Source of the DNA: Hydrogenophaga sp.
Lineage (GTDB): Bacteria; Pseudomonadota; Gammaproteobacteria; Burkholderiales; Burkholderiaceae_C
Direction: 5' to 3'
NCBI RefSeq assembly: GCF_026125785.1
Contig: NZ_JAHCKL010000004.1
Span: 186,001 to 250,000 of the forward strand
Length of the DNA stretch: 64,000 nucleotides
A program made the position numbers and the translations under genes. Under the pieces are notes generated by a model. It made no database searches and was not told where the DNA came from. It worked only from the letters and a program-made list of their open reading frames with translations. The number at the start of each line of letters is the position of its first letter. Positions within the stretch are counted from its first letter, which is position 1. Of the stretch, positions 1 through 9,582 are shown in pieces.

Positions 1-639
1 GTGAAGAAGGACATGCAGCCGGTGGCGCGCCTGGTCAACTTCTACACCTGCCTGGCGGTACCCGCGTCGTCGACGGTCAAGGACCTCGCCGGCTTCGTCG
101 AGGCGGCGCGCAAGACGCCGGACCAGGGCAACGTAGCCATTCCCGCGCCAGGCTCACAGCCCCACTTCCTCACCTACGTGCTGCAGCAGAAGTACGGCGT
201 CGATCTGCGCGCGGTGCCCTACCGGGGTGCCGCGCCGGCCATCGTCGATCTGGTGGGCGGCCAGATCGCCTCGGCCATCGTGCCCTGCGACGCGCTCGTG
301 CAATACCGCCAGGGCGGCAAAGTGCGCATCCTCGCGGTGGCCTCCGAGAAGCGCTACAAGCCCATGGCCGACGTACCAACCTTCGGCGAGCTCGGTTTCA
401 AGATGCCCGCGGACAGCTTCCTGGGTGTCTACGCGGCGGCGAGCATGAAGCCCGAACTGGTGCGCCAGATCTCCGGGGCGACCCGCCGCATGTTCGATTC
501 CCCCAAGGTAGTGGAGAAGTTCGCCAGCACGCTCATGGAACCGGCCTACGCCGGGCCCGACGAGCTGCGCAGCATCGTCGAGAAGAACACCGAGTTCTGG
601 GGCGAGCAGGTCCGCAAATCCAACTTCCAGGCCCAGTAA
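1..639 (+). CDS. Bug-family (TTT) substrate-binding protein, 5' truncated by window edge
   Basis: Periplasmic receptor of the Bug/TctC family, which binds carboxylates for tripartite tricarboxylate transporters. Only the C-terminal 212 residues are present. The family usually has about 320 residues, so the signal peptide and first lobe lie outside the window, and the GTG at position 1 is probably an internal Val codon. Family features seen are the GS(Q)PHFL segment, VPYRG followed by a DLVGGQI stretch, and the RILAVASEKR...VPTFGELG block. It ends 28 bases before the enolase-superfamily gene, so the two are probably co-transcribed and the receptor may capture that pathway's substrate. The ligand cannot be read from sequence. 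Confidence 0.9.
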   Translation: MKKDMQPVARLVNFYTCLAVPASSTVKDLAGFVEAARKTPDQGNVAIPAPGSQPHFLTYVLQQKYGVDLRAVPYRGAAPAIVDLVGGQIASAIVPCDALVQYRQGGKVRILAVASEKRYKPMADVPTFGELGFKMPADSFLGVYAAASMKPELVRQISGATRRMFDSPKVVEKFASTLMEPAYAGPDELRSIVEKNTEFWGEQVRKSNFQAQ

Positions 640-667
640 CACCCCTTCACGTCTGCTCCACGACCCC

Positions 668-1843
668 ATGACCAAGATCGTCCAAGTCGAATGCATCCCG
701 GTATCGACGCCGCTGAAAAAGCCGGTGATCATGCCCAACACGCGCATCACCTCCATCGACAGCGTCGTGCTCAAACTCACTTGCGAGGACGGCACCGTCG
801 GCTTCAGCGACTCTGGAGACACCTCGTCCTGGTACCGGGGCGAACTGCAAGAGTCCATCATCGGCATGATCGCCAACGTGATCGCGCCGCGCATCCTGCT
901 GGGCGAGGATCCGCGCAAGATCGAAAAGATCGTCGGCAAGATGGACCTGCTGGTGCGCGACAACAACCAGGCCAAGGCCACGGTGGACTTCGCGCTGCAC
1001 GACCTCAAGGGCAAGTTGCTGGGCGTGCCCGTCTACGAGTTGCTGGGCGGCCGCACGATCGAGGCAGCGCGCCAGGGCTGGGTGCTCTCGGCCGGCAAGC
1101 CCGAAGACGTGGCGGCCGAAGCCCGCAAGGCCAAGGACACGGGCTTTGCCCTGTTCAAGATGAAGATCGGCTACGGCTCGCTGCAGGACGACATCGACAT
1201 GGTCCATGCGGTGCGCGACACCGTGGGCTCCGATGCCTATCTGACCATCGACGCCAACGGCTTCTGGAGCTACGAGAAAGCCCTGCACATCATCCGCAGG
1301 ATCGACTCGGCCGGCCTCGACCTCATCGAGCAGCCGCTGCCGCACTGGGACATCGAGGGCATGGCCCGCCTGCGGGCCGCGGTGCGCACGCCCATCTACG
1401 CGGACGAATCTGCCCAGGAACTGCACAACCTCAAGGAAATCATCGACCGCCGCGCCGCCGACGGCCTGTTCATCAAGCTCCAGAAAGCCGGCGGCATCCT
1501 CAAGTCGCAGCGCTGGCTCACCCTGGCACGCCTGGCGGGCCTGCCCGTGCATTGCGGCTGCATGATCGGCTCGGGTCTGGAACACAGCCCCTCGGCCCAC
1601 CTGTGGACCGCCAACGACTGGGCCACGCAAGGCCTCAACGAATCGATCGGGCCGCTGATGATCCACGGCACCATGGAAAGCCACCACATCGAACCCGGCA
1701 CAGACATCGCCTTGAACATTCCCCGGTTCGAAGGCGGCCTGTGCTATCCCAATGAAGGTCCGGGTTTCGGCATCGAACTCAACGACGACTTCATCACCCG
1801 CAACCAGACGCCGGGGAAGTCGGGCTGCCTGGTCAAAGCATGA
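668..1843 (+). CDS. Mandelate racemase/muconate lactonizing enzyme family protein (enolase superfamily)
   Basis: Enolase-superfamily enzyme of 391 residues that should abstract a proton alpha to a carboxylate, using a divalent metal. The N-terminal capping domain is followed by a barrel with a complete catalytic set: KMK (K164, K166) on strand 2, metal ligands D195 (TIDANG), E221 (IEQPLP) and D246 (ADES), and K270 on strand 6. KxK plus a second lysine is the pattern of the muconate-lactonizing subgroup. The substrate is unknown, because the subgroup includes cycloisomerases, epimerases and racemases. The stop overlaps the start of the next gene by 4 bases (ATGA), so translation is coupled to the racemase-like protein. 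It is probably cytoplasmic, since no signal peptide is seen. Confidence 0.9.
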   Translation: MTKIVQVECIPVSTPLKKPVIMPNTRITSIDSVVLKLTCEDGTVGFSDSGDTSSWYRGELQESIIGMIANVIAPRILLGEDPRKIEKIVGKMDLLVRDNNQAKATVDFALHDLKGKLLGVPVYELLGGRTIEAARQGWVLSAGKPEDVAAEARKAKDTGFALFKMKIGYGSLQDDIDMVHAVRDTVGSDAYLTIDANGFWSYEKALHIIRRIDSAGLDLIEQPLPHWDIEGMARLRAAVRTPIYADESAQELHNLKEIIDRRAADGLFIKLQKAGGILKSQRWLTLARLAGLPVHCGCMIGSGLEHSPSAHLWTANDWATQGLNESIGPLMIHGTMESHHIEPGTDIALNIPRFEGGLCYPNEGPGFGIELNDDFITRNQTPGKSGCLVKA

Positions 1844-3003
1844 CGGCACGCCAGGGCCCACTGAGCCACCTCACGGTGGTGGAGTTCGCCGGCCTGGGCC
1901 CTTGCCCCTTCGCCGGCATGATGCTGGCAGACCAGGGCGCGCGCGTCATCCGCATCGATCGCCCGCCCCGCCCCGGCAAACCGGACGGGATGGCCGCCCT
2001 GACAGCGAGATCCAGCGACGTGCTGTCCCGCGGCAGGGAGTCGATCGCGCTGGACCTGAAGACGCCGCAGGCACGAGAGATCGCCCTGCGGCTCATTGCC
2101 CGGGCCGACATCCTGATCGAAGGCTTTCGCCCCGGGGTGATGGAATCGCTCGGACTGGGGCCCGAGGTGTGCCTGCGGGCACGCCCCGATCTGGTCTACG
2201 GGCGTGTGACCGGCTGGGGGCAAAACGGCCCTCTCGCCCAGGCCGCCGGACACGATATCAACTACATCGCACTGACCGGCGCACTGCATTCAACCGCTCG
2301 CAAAGCCCAGCCCCCAACCCCGACGCCAGGGCTTATCGGCGACTTCGGCGGCGGTGGCATGTTGCTGGCCTTTGGCGTCCTGGCCGCGCTGTCGAATGCC
2401 CAGCGCACAGGAAAAGGTCAGGTGGTGGACGCAGCCATCACCGACGGCTCGGCGCTGCTGACCGCCTTGATCCAGGGCTGGCATTCGGCCAGCCTCTGGC
2501 ATGGACAGGCCGGCACCAACAACGGCGACGGCGGCGCGCATTTCTACGACGTCTACACCTGCGCCGATGGCAAGTACATTTCCATCGGTGCCATGGAGCC
2601 CCCGTTCTATGCGCTCCTGCGCAAGCATTGCGGCCTGCAGGATCCAGCCTTCGACGCCCAGTGGGATCCCAAAACCTGGCCGGACCTCAAGGAGCGGCTG
2701 GCGCTCGTCTTCCGGCAGAAAAGCCGTGACCAGTGGTGCGCCTTGCTGGAAGGCACGGACGCCTGTTTTGCCCCAGTGCTTGATCTCGCGGAAGCGCCCC
2801 GACATCCCCACAACGCATCCAGGCAAACCTTCGTGACGGTCGACGGCATCACCCAGCCCAGCCCGGCCCCTCGGTTCAGCCAGACCCCGCAGGGCCCATG
2901 CGGGCGGGTCGGCCCAGTGGCCTCTCACACCGACGCCCTGCTCGCAGAGCTGGGCTACGACCAGGATGAAATGGCGGCCCTGCGCCGGTCAGCAGCCCCC
3001 TGA
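1840..3003 (+). CDS. Alpha-methylacyl-CoA racemase-type family III CoA-transferase fold protein
   Basis: A CaiB/BaiF-fold protein of 387 residues that resembles alpha-methylacyl-CoA racemase (AMACR/MCR) rather than a CoA-transferase. It carries the AMACR-specific GHDINY motif (H138), the GDFGGG motif (D168) and GAMEPPFY (E253). Their spacing of 30 and 85 residues equals that of H126, D156 and E241 in the mycobacterial enzyme. It should therefore epimerise a 2-methylacyl-CoA thioester. It is translationally coupled to the upstream enolase-superfamily gene, so the operon appears to process a branched or cyclic carboxylate whose stereocentre must be inverted. A transferase activity is less likely because the motif set matches racemases. 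Confidence 0.88.
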   Translation: MTARQGPLSHLTVVEFAGLGPCPFAGMMLADQGARVIRIDRPPRPGKPDGMAALTARSSDVLSRGRESIALDLKTPQAREIALRLIARADILIEGFRPGVMESLGLGPEVCLRARPDLVYGRVTGWGQNGPLAQAAGHDINYIALTGALHSTARKAQPPTPTPGLIGDFGGGGMLLAFGVLAALSNAQRTGKGQVVDAAITDGSALLTALIQGWHSASLWHGQAGTNNGDGGAHFYDVYTCADGKYISIGAMEPPFYALLRKHCGLQDPAFDAQWDPKTWPDLKERLALVFRQKSRDQWCALLEGTDACFAPVLDLAEAPRHPHNASRQTFVTVDGITQPSPAPRFSQTPQGPCGRVGPVASHTDALLAELGYDQDEMAALRRSAAP

Positions 3004-3117
3004 CGAAAAAAACCTTTGTAAATCAAACATTTACACAATAACCACACGCACCCTCCTCACGCCAACCCCCACGACAAAAGTGCCCTCGCCGACCTCATGG
3101 CCAATGGAACTTTCGCC

Positions 3118-3144
3118 TTAGCACTCACTCAGAGAGAGTGCTAA
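3118..3144. promoter_or_regulatory. CIRCE element (HrcA operator) upstream of rpoH
   Basis: A perfect inverted repeat, TTAGCACTC-N9-GAGTGCTAA, matches the CIRCE consensus bound by the heat-shock repressor HrcA. A -10-like TAATAT (3142-3147) overlaps the right arm, so bound HrcA would block the promoter. The rpoH start codon lies 33 bases downstream. In many bacteria CIRCE controls groESL or dnaK; here it should place the heat-shock sigma factor itself under HrcA control. Confidence 0.93.
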
Positions 3145-3176
3145 TATCTTTGGCACATCACCTGAGGAGGGTTCAC

Positions 3177-4124
3177 ATGTCCCATTCGCTTGCCCCCGTT
3201 GCCGCCACCGCCAGCCACTCGCTTGCGGTGACCAACCCTTGGGCGCTGGTGCCGCCGCTGGGTAACCTGGACGCCTACATCTCCGCCGTCAACCGGCTGC
3301 CGTTGCTCACCCTGGAGCAGGAGCAGCAGGCCGCCCGCCGCCTGCGTGACGACAACGACCTGGAAGCCGCCAGCCAACTGGTGCTGTCCCATCTCCGTCT
3401 GGTGGTGTCCATTTCGCGCCAGTACCTGGGTTACGGCCTGCCGCATGGCGACCTGATCCAGGAGGGCAACGTGGGCCTGATGAAGGCGGTCAAGCGTTTC
3501 GACCCTGACCAGGGCGTGCGCCTGGTCAGCTACGCCATGCACTGGATCAAGGCCGAGATCCACGAGTACGTGCTCAAGAACTGGCGCATGGTCAAACTGG
3601 CCACCACCAAAGCTCAGCGCAAGCTGTTCTTCAACCTGCGCTCGCGCAAGCAGGACTTCAAGGCCGACGCGTTGGAGGGGGATACCTATAGAGACGTCCT
3701 GTCCGACGGGCAGGTGAACCTCCTGGCCCACGAACTCCAGGTCAAGCCCGAGGAAGTGCGCGAGATGGAAACCCGCCTCTCCGGCGGTGATGTCGTGCTC
3801 GACCCTGGTCCGAGCGAGGACGGCGAGGAGGGTTTCGGCCCCATCGCTTACCTGGCGGACGCCTCGCACGAGCCCACGGCGGTGCTCGAGTCCGCGCAAC
3901 GCGACATGCTGGCCACGGAAGGCATCGCCCAGGCGATGAGCGAGCTGGATGACCGTTCCCGCCGCATCGTCAGCGAGCGCTGGCTCAAGGTGAACGACGA
4001 TGGATCGGGCGGCATGACGCTGCATGAACTGGCCGCCGAGTACGGGGTCAGCGCCGAGCGCGTGCGCCAGATCGAGGTCGCCGCCATGAAGAAAATGCGC
4101 AAGGCGCTCGCGGCCTACGCCTGA
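3177..4124 (+). CDS. rpoH: RNA polymerase heat-shock sigma factor RpoH (sigma-32)
   Basis: Alternative sigma factor of 315 residues directing transcription of heat-shock genes. It carries the diagnostic RpoH box QRKLFFNLR, region 2 with DLIQEGNVGLMKAVKRFDP, and a region 4.2 helix-turn-helix near the C-terminus (ELAAEYGVSAERVRQIE). The ATG at 3177 was chosen because it follows an excellent ribosome binding site (AGGAGG at 3165-3170); the frame is open further upstream but that part lies in the CIRCE element. The gene stands alone and converges on lysS. The CIRCE repeat directly upstream points to HrcA repression. Confidence 0.97.
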   Translation: MSHSLAPVAATASHSLAVTNPWALVPPLGNLDAYISAVNRLPLLTLEQEQQAARRLRDDNDLEAASQLVLSHLRLVVSISRQYLGYGLPHGDLIQEGNVGLMKAVKRFDPDQGVRLVSYAMHWIKAEIHEYVLKNWRMVKLATTKAQRKLFFNLRSRKQDFKADALEGDTYRDVLSDGQVNLLAHELQVKPEEVREMETRLSGGDVVLDPGPSEDGEEGFGPIAYLADASHEPTAVLESAQRDMLATEGIAQAMSELDDRSRRIVSERWLKVNDDGSGGMTLHELAAEYGVSAERVRQIEVAAMKKMRKALAAYA

Positions 4125-4133
4125 TCCTGCGTC

Positions 4134-4162
4134 TCGCGGAACCGGCTTCACCGGTCCCGCGA
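4134..4162. terminator. Stem-loop between convergent rpoH and lysS
   Basis: TCGCGGAACCGG (4134-4145), a five-base loop and CCGGTCCCGCGA (4151-4162) form a 12-pair stem with one mismatch. It begins 10 bases after the rpoH stop and ends 9 bases before the lysS stop. There is no clear T-run, so it is either a weak bidirectional terminator or an mRNA 3'-end stabiliser. Confidence 0.6.
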
Positions 4163-4170
4163 AGCTGCGC

Positions 4171-5709
4171 TCAACTCTCGCGGCGAAGCGCGGGGAACAG
4201 AATCACGTCGCGGATGCTGGGGCTGTCGGTGAGCAGCATCATGAGGCGGTCGATCCCGATGCCACAACCGCCCGCCGGCGGCATGCCGTACTCCAGTGCC
4301 CGAATGTAGTCGGCGTCGTAGTACATGGCCTCCTCGTCGCCTCCGTCCTTGGCCGACGCCTGGGCCTGGAAGCGCGCGGCCTGGTCTTCCGCGTCGTTGA
4401 GCTCCGAGAAGGCATTGCCGAATTCACGGCCGGTGATGTAAAGCTCAAAGCGCTCGGTCACTTCCGGGTGGCTGTCGTTGGCCCGGGCCAGCGGGGAAAT
4501 CTCCGTGGGGTGGTCCATGATGAAGGTCGGGTTCCAGAGCTTGTCCTCCACCTTCTCTTCGAAATAGAGCACCTGCAGCCCCGGCAGGCTGCGACCCGCC
4601 AGTTGGTGCTTCTCTTCAGTAAGCCCCAGCTTTCTCAACTGGCCCACCAGCCACGCCGGATCATCGACCTGATCACCTGCATCGGTGTACTTGCGGATAG
4701 CGTCCCGGATGGTGAGGCGCTCGAAGGGCGACTGCACGTCCACCGCCTGCCCCTGGTAGGTCAGCGGCCCATCGCCCCGGACCTGCCGCACCACGTGGCG
4801 GATGAGCTGCTCGTTGAAGTCCATCAGGTCCTGGTAATTCCAGTACGCCGCGTAGAACTCCATCATCGTGAACTCGGGGTTGTGGCGTACGCTGATGCCC
4901 TCGTTGCGGAAATTGCGGTTGATCTCGAACACACGGTCAAACCCGCCCACCAGCAACCGCTTGAGATACAACTCGGGGGCGATGCGCAGGAACATTTCCT
5001 GGTCCAGCGCGTTGTGGTGGGTCTTGAACGGCCGGGCGTTGGCCCCTCCCGGGATGGGATGGAGCATCGGCGTCTCCACTTCCAGGAAACCATGCCCGAC
5101 CATGAAGTCCCGAATCGACGCCAGGGCCTTGCTGCGGATCACGAAGCGCTTGCGCGTCGCCTCGTCGGTGATGAGGTCCACATAGCGCTGACGGTACTTG
5201 AGCTCCTGGTCGTGAATGCCGTGGAACTTGTCTGGCAATGGCCGCAGGCTCTTGGTGATCAAGCGGATACGGCTGGCCTGGATGGTCAGTTCACCCGTGC
5301 GGGTCCGCATCAGTGTGCCCTCGACCCCCAGAATGTCGCCCAGGTCCCAGTGCTTGAAGGCCCCATACACGTCTTCGCCCACCGCATCCCGACTGATGTA
5401 GACCTGAATGCGACCCGATGCGTCCTGCAGGGTGGCGAAACTGGCCTTGCCCATGACGCGCTTGAGCATCATGCGGCCGCCGATGCTGGTGCGAACCGGT
5501 TGCGCCTCCAGCGCCTCACCAGTGGTCTCGCCATAGCGCATCAGCAGATCTTCCGCCTTGTCCGCCGGCTTGAAGTCGTTGGGAAATGCCACCCCCTCAC
5601 CTCGCTGCTGGGCCTCGCGCAGCGCCTTGAGCTTCTCGCGCCGTTCGGCAATAAGCTGGTTGTCGTCTTGCGCGGGTGCGCTGGTCTCGGGGTGTTGGGC
5701 TTGGCTCAT
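4171..5709 (-). CDS. lysS: Lysyl-tRNA synthetase, class II
   Basis: Charges tRNA-Lys with lysine in the cytoplasm. The 512-residue protein has the N-terminal OB-fold anticodon-binding domain ([19 protein letters not shown] region) and the class II catalytic core, ending in motif 3 ([14 protein letters not shown]). The start was placed at the ATG beginning MSQAQHPE, because the reading frame upstream runs through a stem-loop. That start has no recognisable Shine-Dalgarno sequence: the bases before it are TTTTTCATTC, the tail of the hairpin. Length and motifs are normal. It lies downstream of livF on the same strand, but a terminator-like hairpin separates them. Confidence 0.96.
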   Translation of the reverse strand: MSQAQHPETSAPAQDDNQLIAERREKLKALREAQQRGEGVAFPNDFKPADKAEDLLMRYGETTGEALEAQPVRTSIGGRMMLKRVMGKASFATLQDASGRIQVYISRDAVGEDVYGAFKHWDLGDILGVEGTLMRTRTGELTIQASRIRLITKSLRPLPDKFHGIHDQELKYRQRYVDLITDEATRKRFVIRSKALASIRDFMVGHGFLEVETPMLHPIPGGANARPFKTHHNALDQEMFLRIAPELYLKRLLVGGFDRVFEINRNFRNEGISVRHNPEFTMMEFYAAYWNYQDLMDFNEQLIRHVVRQVRGDGPLTYQGQAVDVQSPFERLTIRDAIRKYTDAGDQVDDPAWLVGQLRKLGLTEEKHQLAGRSLPGLQVLYFEEKVEDKLWNPTFIMDHPTEISPLARANDSHPEVTERFELYITGREFGNAFSELNDAEDQAARFQAQASAKDGGDEEAMYYDADYIRALEYGMPPAGGCGIGIDRLMMLLTDSPSIRDVILFPALRRES

Positions 5710-5713
5710 GAAT

Positions 5714-5748
5714 GAAAAATGGGTTGGGCACCGAGGTGCGCAACCCAT
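5714..5748 (-). terminator. Intrinsic-terminator-like hairpin between livF and lysS
   Basis: On the minus strand ATGGGTTG and CAACCCAT pair (plus coordinates 5741-5748 and 5719-5726), with an inner GCAC/GTGC extension, followed directly by TTTTT. It looks like a Rho-independent terminator for the liv operon, whose last stop codon is about 50 bases upstream. The run of T ends only a few bases before the lysS start. A -10-like TACAAT (5750-5755, minus strand) sits just upstream, so transcripts started there would lack most of the first stem arm. Confidence 0.7.
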
Positions 5749-5800
5749 CATTGTAGTTTTTGGGGCGGACACCCCTTCCCAAGGCCTCGGCGCCGACGCC

Positions 5801-6517
5801 TTACTCGCCGAGATAGGCGGCACGCACCTTGGGATCGTCCAGCATGTCACGGCCCATGCCGGTCATGATGATCTCGCCGGAATCCATGACATAGCCACGG
5901 TCGGCGATCTGCAAAGCGCGCCGGGCGTTCTGCTCCACCAGCAGGATGGTCACACCTTGCGAAGACACGTCGCGCACGACTTCGAAAATCTTGTCCACCA
6001 TGATGGGCGACAGGCCCATGGACGGCTCGTCGAGCAGCAAGACCTTGGGCTGGCTCATCAAGGCCCTCGCCATGGCCAGCATTTGCTGTTCGCCACCGCT
6101 CATGGTGCCGGCAAGCTGGTCCTTGCGTTCGCGCAAGCGGGGAAAGATGCCGAACATGCGTTCGATGTCCTGCGCGATGCCCGCCTTGTCGCGCCGGATG
6201 TAGGCACCCATCTGGAGGTTTTCGGTGATGGTCATGCGGGTGAACACGCCACGGCCTTCCGGCACCATGGCCAGCCCCTGCTTGACCAGGTCCCAGGCCC
6301 CCTTGCCTTTGATGCTCTGCCCCAGGTACTCGATGTCACCGGCCTCGTACGCCAGGGAGCCGGTGATGGCTTTCATGGTCGTGGTCTTGCCTGCGCCGTT
6401 GGAGCCGATCAGGGAGATCAGTTCGCCCTCGCGCACTTCCAGGTCGACGCCTTTGACGGCCTTGATGCCGCCATAGGACACCTTGAGGCCACTGACTTTG
6501 AGGAGTGTGTTTGCCAT
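5801..6517 (-). CDS. livF: Branched-chain amino acid ABC transporter ATP-binding protein LivF
   Basis: Second ATPase of a LIV-type importer, about 238 residues. Walker A is GSNGAGKTT, the ABC signature is MSGGEQQ, and Walker B is [11 protein letters not shown]. The start at the second ATG (MANTLLKV) is preferred because AAGGA lies 9 bases upstream; an ATG six bases earlier (6523) would leave only 3 bases of spacing. It is the last gene of livHMGF, and a terminator-like hairpin follows. The substrate may be a branched-chain amino acid or a related amide or carboxylate, because binding proteins set specificity and none is encoded here. Confidence 0.93.
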   Translation of the reverse strand: MANTLLKVSGLKVSYGGIKAVKGVDLEVREGELISLIGSNGAGKTTTMKAITGSLAYEAGDIEYLGQSIKGKGAWDLVKQGLAMVPEGRGVFTRMTITENLQMGAYIRRDKAGIAQDIERMFGIFPRLRERKDQLAGTMSGGEQQMLAMARALMSQPKVLLLDEPSMGLSPIMVDKIFEVVRDVSSQGVTILLVEQNARRALQIADRGYVMDSGEIIMTGMGRDMLDDPKVRAAYLGE

Positions 6518-6533
6518 TTGCATGAATCCTTGT

Positions 6534-7304
<771 letters not shown>

Positions 7305-7318
7305 GTGTTCTTCTCCGC

Positions 7319-8404
7319 TCACTTGCTCAAGGACTTGCCGTGTTCAGGCGCAGGCCACAAGCCCTTCGGCCGGATGAGCATGATGACGACCATGGCCAGG
7401 GCGATCAGCAACTGGCGCAGTATCTCGGGCGCGAGACGCCCGTCGGTCATGGCGGTCAGCGGATGCGCGACATGCCGCAGCAGTTCCGGCAACCCTGCCA
7501 ACAGCAGCGCCCCCAGGATCACGCCGGGAATGTGCCCGATACCGCCAAGCACCACCATGGCCACGACCATCACCGACTCCATGAGGGAGAAGGACTCGGG
7601 CGAAACGAAGCGCTGGAAGGACGCAAACAAGACGCCGGAAATGCCACCGAAGGAGGCCCCCATGCCAAAGGCCAGCAGCTTGAGGTTGCGGGTATTCAGG
7701 CCCATGGCCTTGGCAGCGATCTCATCCTCGCGAATCGCCATCCAGGCGCGGCCGATGCGCGAGTCCTGCAGGCGGTAGGAGATGATCACCGAGAGGACCA
7801 CGAAAAACAGGAAGAGGTAGTAGTACAGCGTGACCGGCTGGAACGTGAAGTCCCCGATGGTCAGGCGCTTGCCCAGATCGAGGCCGAATACCGAGATGGT
7901 GTCGATCTGGCTGATGCCCTTGGGACCGTTGGTGATGTTCAACGGACGGTCCATGTTCAGCAGGAAGATGCGGATGATTTCGCCAAAGCCCAGCGTGATG
8001 ATCGCCAGGTAGTCGCCGCGCAGCTTGAGCGTCGGTGCGCCCAGGATCATGCCGACCACGCCAGCGACGACGGCCGCGAGGATCATCACCCACCAGATGC
8101 TGTAGTGGAGCCCTTCCGGGAACATCGCCTGGATGGCCGGGAAAGTGTTGGCCAGGTGAGGCGACCCCAGCAGGGCGAAGATGTAGGCCCCGACAGCGAA
8201 GAAGGCGATGTAGCCCAGATCCAGCAGGCCGGCGTAGCCCACCACGATGTTCAGCCCCAGAGCGAGCAGCACATAGAGCAGGGCGATGTCGACGATGCGC
8301 ACCCAGGAGTTGCTCCCGGTGGATTGCAGGACGATGGGCAGCAGCAGCAAGGCAGCGGCCGCGATCAGGAAGGTGATGAGCTTGCCGGTTTTCGTGTTCA
8401 GCAT
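7319..8404 (-). CDS. livM: Branched-chain amino acid ABC transporter permease LivM
   Basis: Inner-membrane permease of 361 residues with about ten hydrophobic segments. The LivM-type motifs GLNIVVGYAGLLDLGYIAFF and GRAWMAIREDEIAAKAMG, the latter a cytoplasmic loop that contacts the ATPase, are present. The C-terminal half carries GGIGHIPGVILGA. It lies between livH (18-base gap) and livG, so it is co-transcribed. The length is normal for LivM. Nothing is unusual apart from the lack of a binding-protein gene in the operon. Confidence 0.93.
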   Translation of the reverse strand: MLNTKTGKLITFLIAAAALLLLPIVLQSTGSNSWVRIVDIALLYVLLALGLNIVVGYAGLLDLGYIAFFAVGAYIFALLGSPHLANTFPAIQAMFPEGLHYSIWWVMILAAVVAGVVGMILGAPTLKLRGDYLAIITLGFGEIIRIFLLNMDRPLNITNGPKGISQIDTISVFGLDLGKRLTIGDFTFQPVTLYYYLFLFFVVLSVIISYRLQDSRIGRAWMAIREDEIAAKAMGLNTRNLKLLAFGMGASFGGISGVLFASFQRFVSPESFSLMESVMVVAMVVLGGIGHIPGVILGALLLAGLPELLRHVAHPLTAMTDGRLAPEILRQLLIALAMVVIMLIRPKGLWPAPEHGKSLSK

Positions 8405-8422
8405 GGTGCTTCTCCCTTGCGG

Positions 8423-9352
8423 TCAGGCGCGATCCGCCACACGTTCACCCAGCAGGCCCGAAGGACGCAGCGTGAGCACGATGGCCAGCACGATGAAAGC
8501 AAAGATGTCGGTGTACTGGCTGCCCAGAACGCCGCCGGTGAGCTTGCCCAGGTAGCCGGCACCGAGCGACTCGATCAGGCCCAGAGCGATGCCTCCCACC
8601 ACGGCGCCAGCCAGGTTGCCGATGCCGCCCATGACCGCCGCCACGAAGGCCTTGAGGCCCGGCATGAAACCCATGGCGTGCTGGACCGTGCCGTAGTTGG
8701 ACGCCCACATGATGCCGGCAATGGCAGCCAGCATGGCGCCGATGATGAAGGTGGCGGAAATCACCACGTCGGGCTTGATGCCCATCAGCGCCGCGACGCG
8801 CGGGTTCTCCGCCGTGGCCCGCATGGCGCGGCCCAGGTTGGTGCGGTTGACCAGCCACATCAGGAAAGCCAGCGTGATCGCGGTGGTGGCCAGGATGACG
8901 ACCTGCGTCACCGAGACCACCGCGCCGGCGAACTCGATGGGCTCGCGCGACAGCATGGAGGGGTAGGACTTCGGGTTCGGCGCCCAGATGATCATCGCGA
9001 AGGTCTGCAACAGCAGCGACATGCCGATGGCCGTGATGAGGGGTGCCAGCCGGTTCGAGTTCCGCAGGGGGCGGTAGGCCAGTTTCTCGATGGAGAAGTT
9101 CAGGATGGCGCAAACGACCATCGCAATCATGGTCGCGAACAACAGGACCAGCCATGTCGGAAGCCCTGTGGAGGCCTCCATCATCCAGCCGATGACGGTC
9201 CAGCTGGTGAGTGCCCCGACCATGAGCACGTCGCCGTGGGCGAAGTTGATCAGCCCGATGATGCCGTAGACCATGGTGTATCCCAGGGCCACGAGCGCAT
9301 ACATGCTGCCCAGCACCAGACCATTGATGATCTGCTGTAGCAAGACTTCCAT
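8423..9352 (-). CDS. livH: Branched-chain amino acid ABC transporter permease LivH
   Basis: Inner-membrane permease of 309 residues and first gene of livHMGF. It begins with the usual LivH pattern QQIINGLVLGSMYALVALG and continues with VYGIIGLINFAHGDVLM and the coupling-loop motif GRAMRATAENPRVAALMG. About eight membrane segments are visible. The operon has no adjacent livJ/livK binding protein, so that must be encoded elsewhere. A terminator-like hairpin and a -10-like TACAAT lie in the leader upstream. Confidence 0.93.
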   Translation of the reverse strand: MEVLLQQIINGLVLGSMYALVALGYTMVYGIIGLINFAHGDVLMVGALTSWTVIGWMMEASTGLPTWLVLLFATMIAMVVCAILNFSIEKLAYRPLRNSNRLAPLITAIGMSLLLQTFAMIIWAPNPKSYPSMLSREPIEFAGAVVSVTQVVILATTAITLAFLMWLVNRTNLGRAMRATAENPRVAALMGIKPDVVISATFIIGAMLAAIAGIMWASNYGTVQHAMGFMPGLKAFVAAVMGGIGNLAGAVVGGIALGLIESLGAGYLGKLTGGVLGSQYTDIFAFIVLAIVLTLRPSGLLGERVADRA

Positions 9353-9415
9353 AGAGGTTTCTCCGTGTGTGTGAACAGCCAGAGACGCTTGTGACGCTGG
9401 CCTGCTTCAACCTAG

Positions 9416-9462
9416 CAAAAAACCCGCCAGACCTGACCCTTATAGAGGGCAGCCTGCGGGTT
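9416..9462 (-). terminator. Terminator-like hairpin between rarA and livH (rarA terminator or liv attenuator)
   Basis: On the minus strand AACCCGC (9456-9462) pairs with GCGGGTT (9421-9427), with an inner CCC/GGG pairing around CTCTATAA, and TTTTTT follows. This is a classic intrinsic terminator for rarA, about 120 bases upstream. A TACAAT -10-like box lies at 9472-9477 on the minus strand, so a liv transcript started there would begin with this hairpin. An attenuator role is therefore possible. Confidence 0.75.
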
Positions 9463-9582
9463 GGTGGGCGGATTGTAGCGACGGGCTTTGGGGGTCCCCA
9501 TGCGTGTAAGCCCTTAGCGGACGCGGGTTTACCCTGAAATCACCCACCCGGGCAGGGCTGCATCAATGTGTTTGGCGATTCA

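Noticed and set aside
1840-3003. Annotation as a family III CoA-transferase
   Set aside because: The His/Asp/Glu set and its spacing are those of alpha-methylacyl-CoA racemase.
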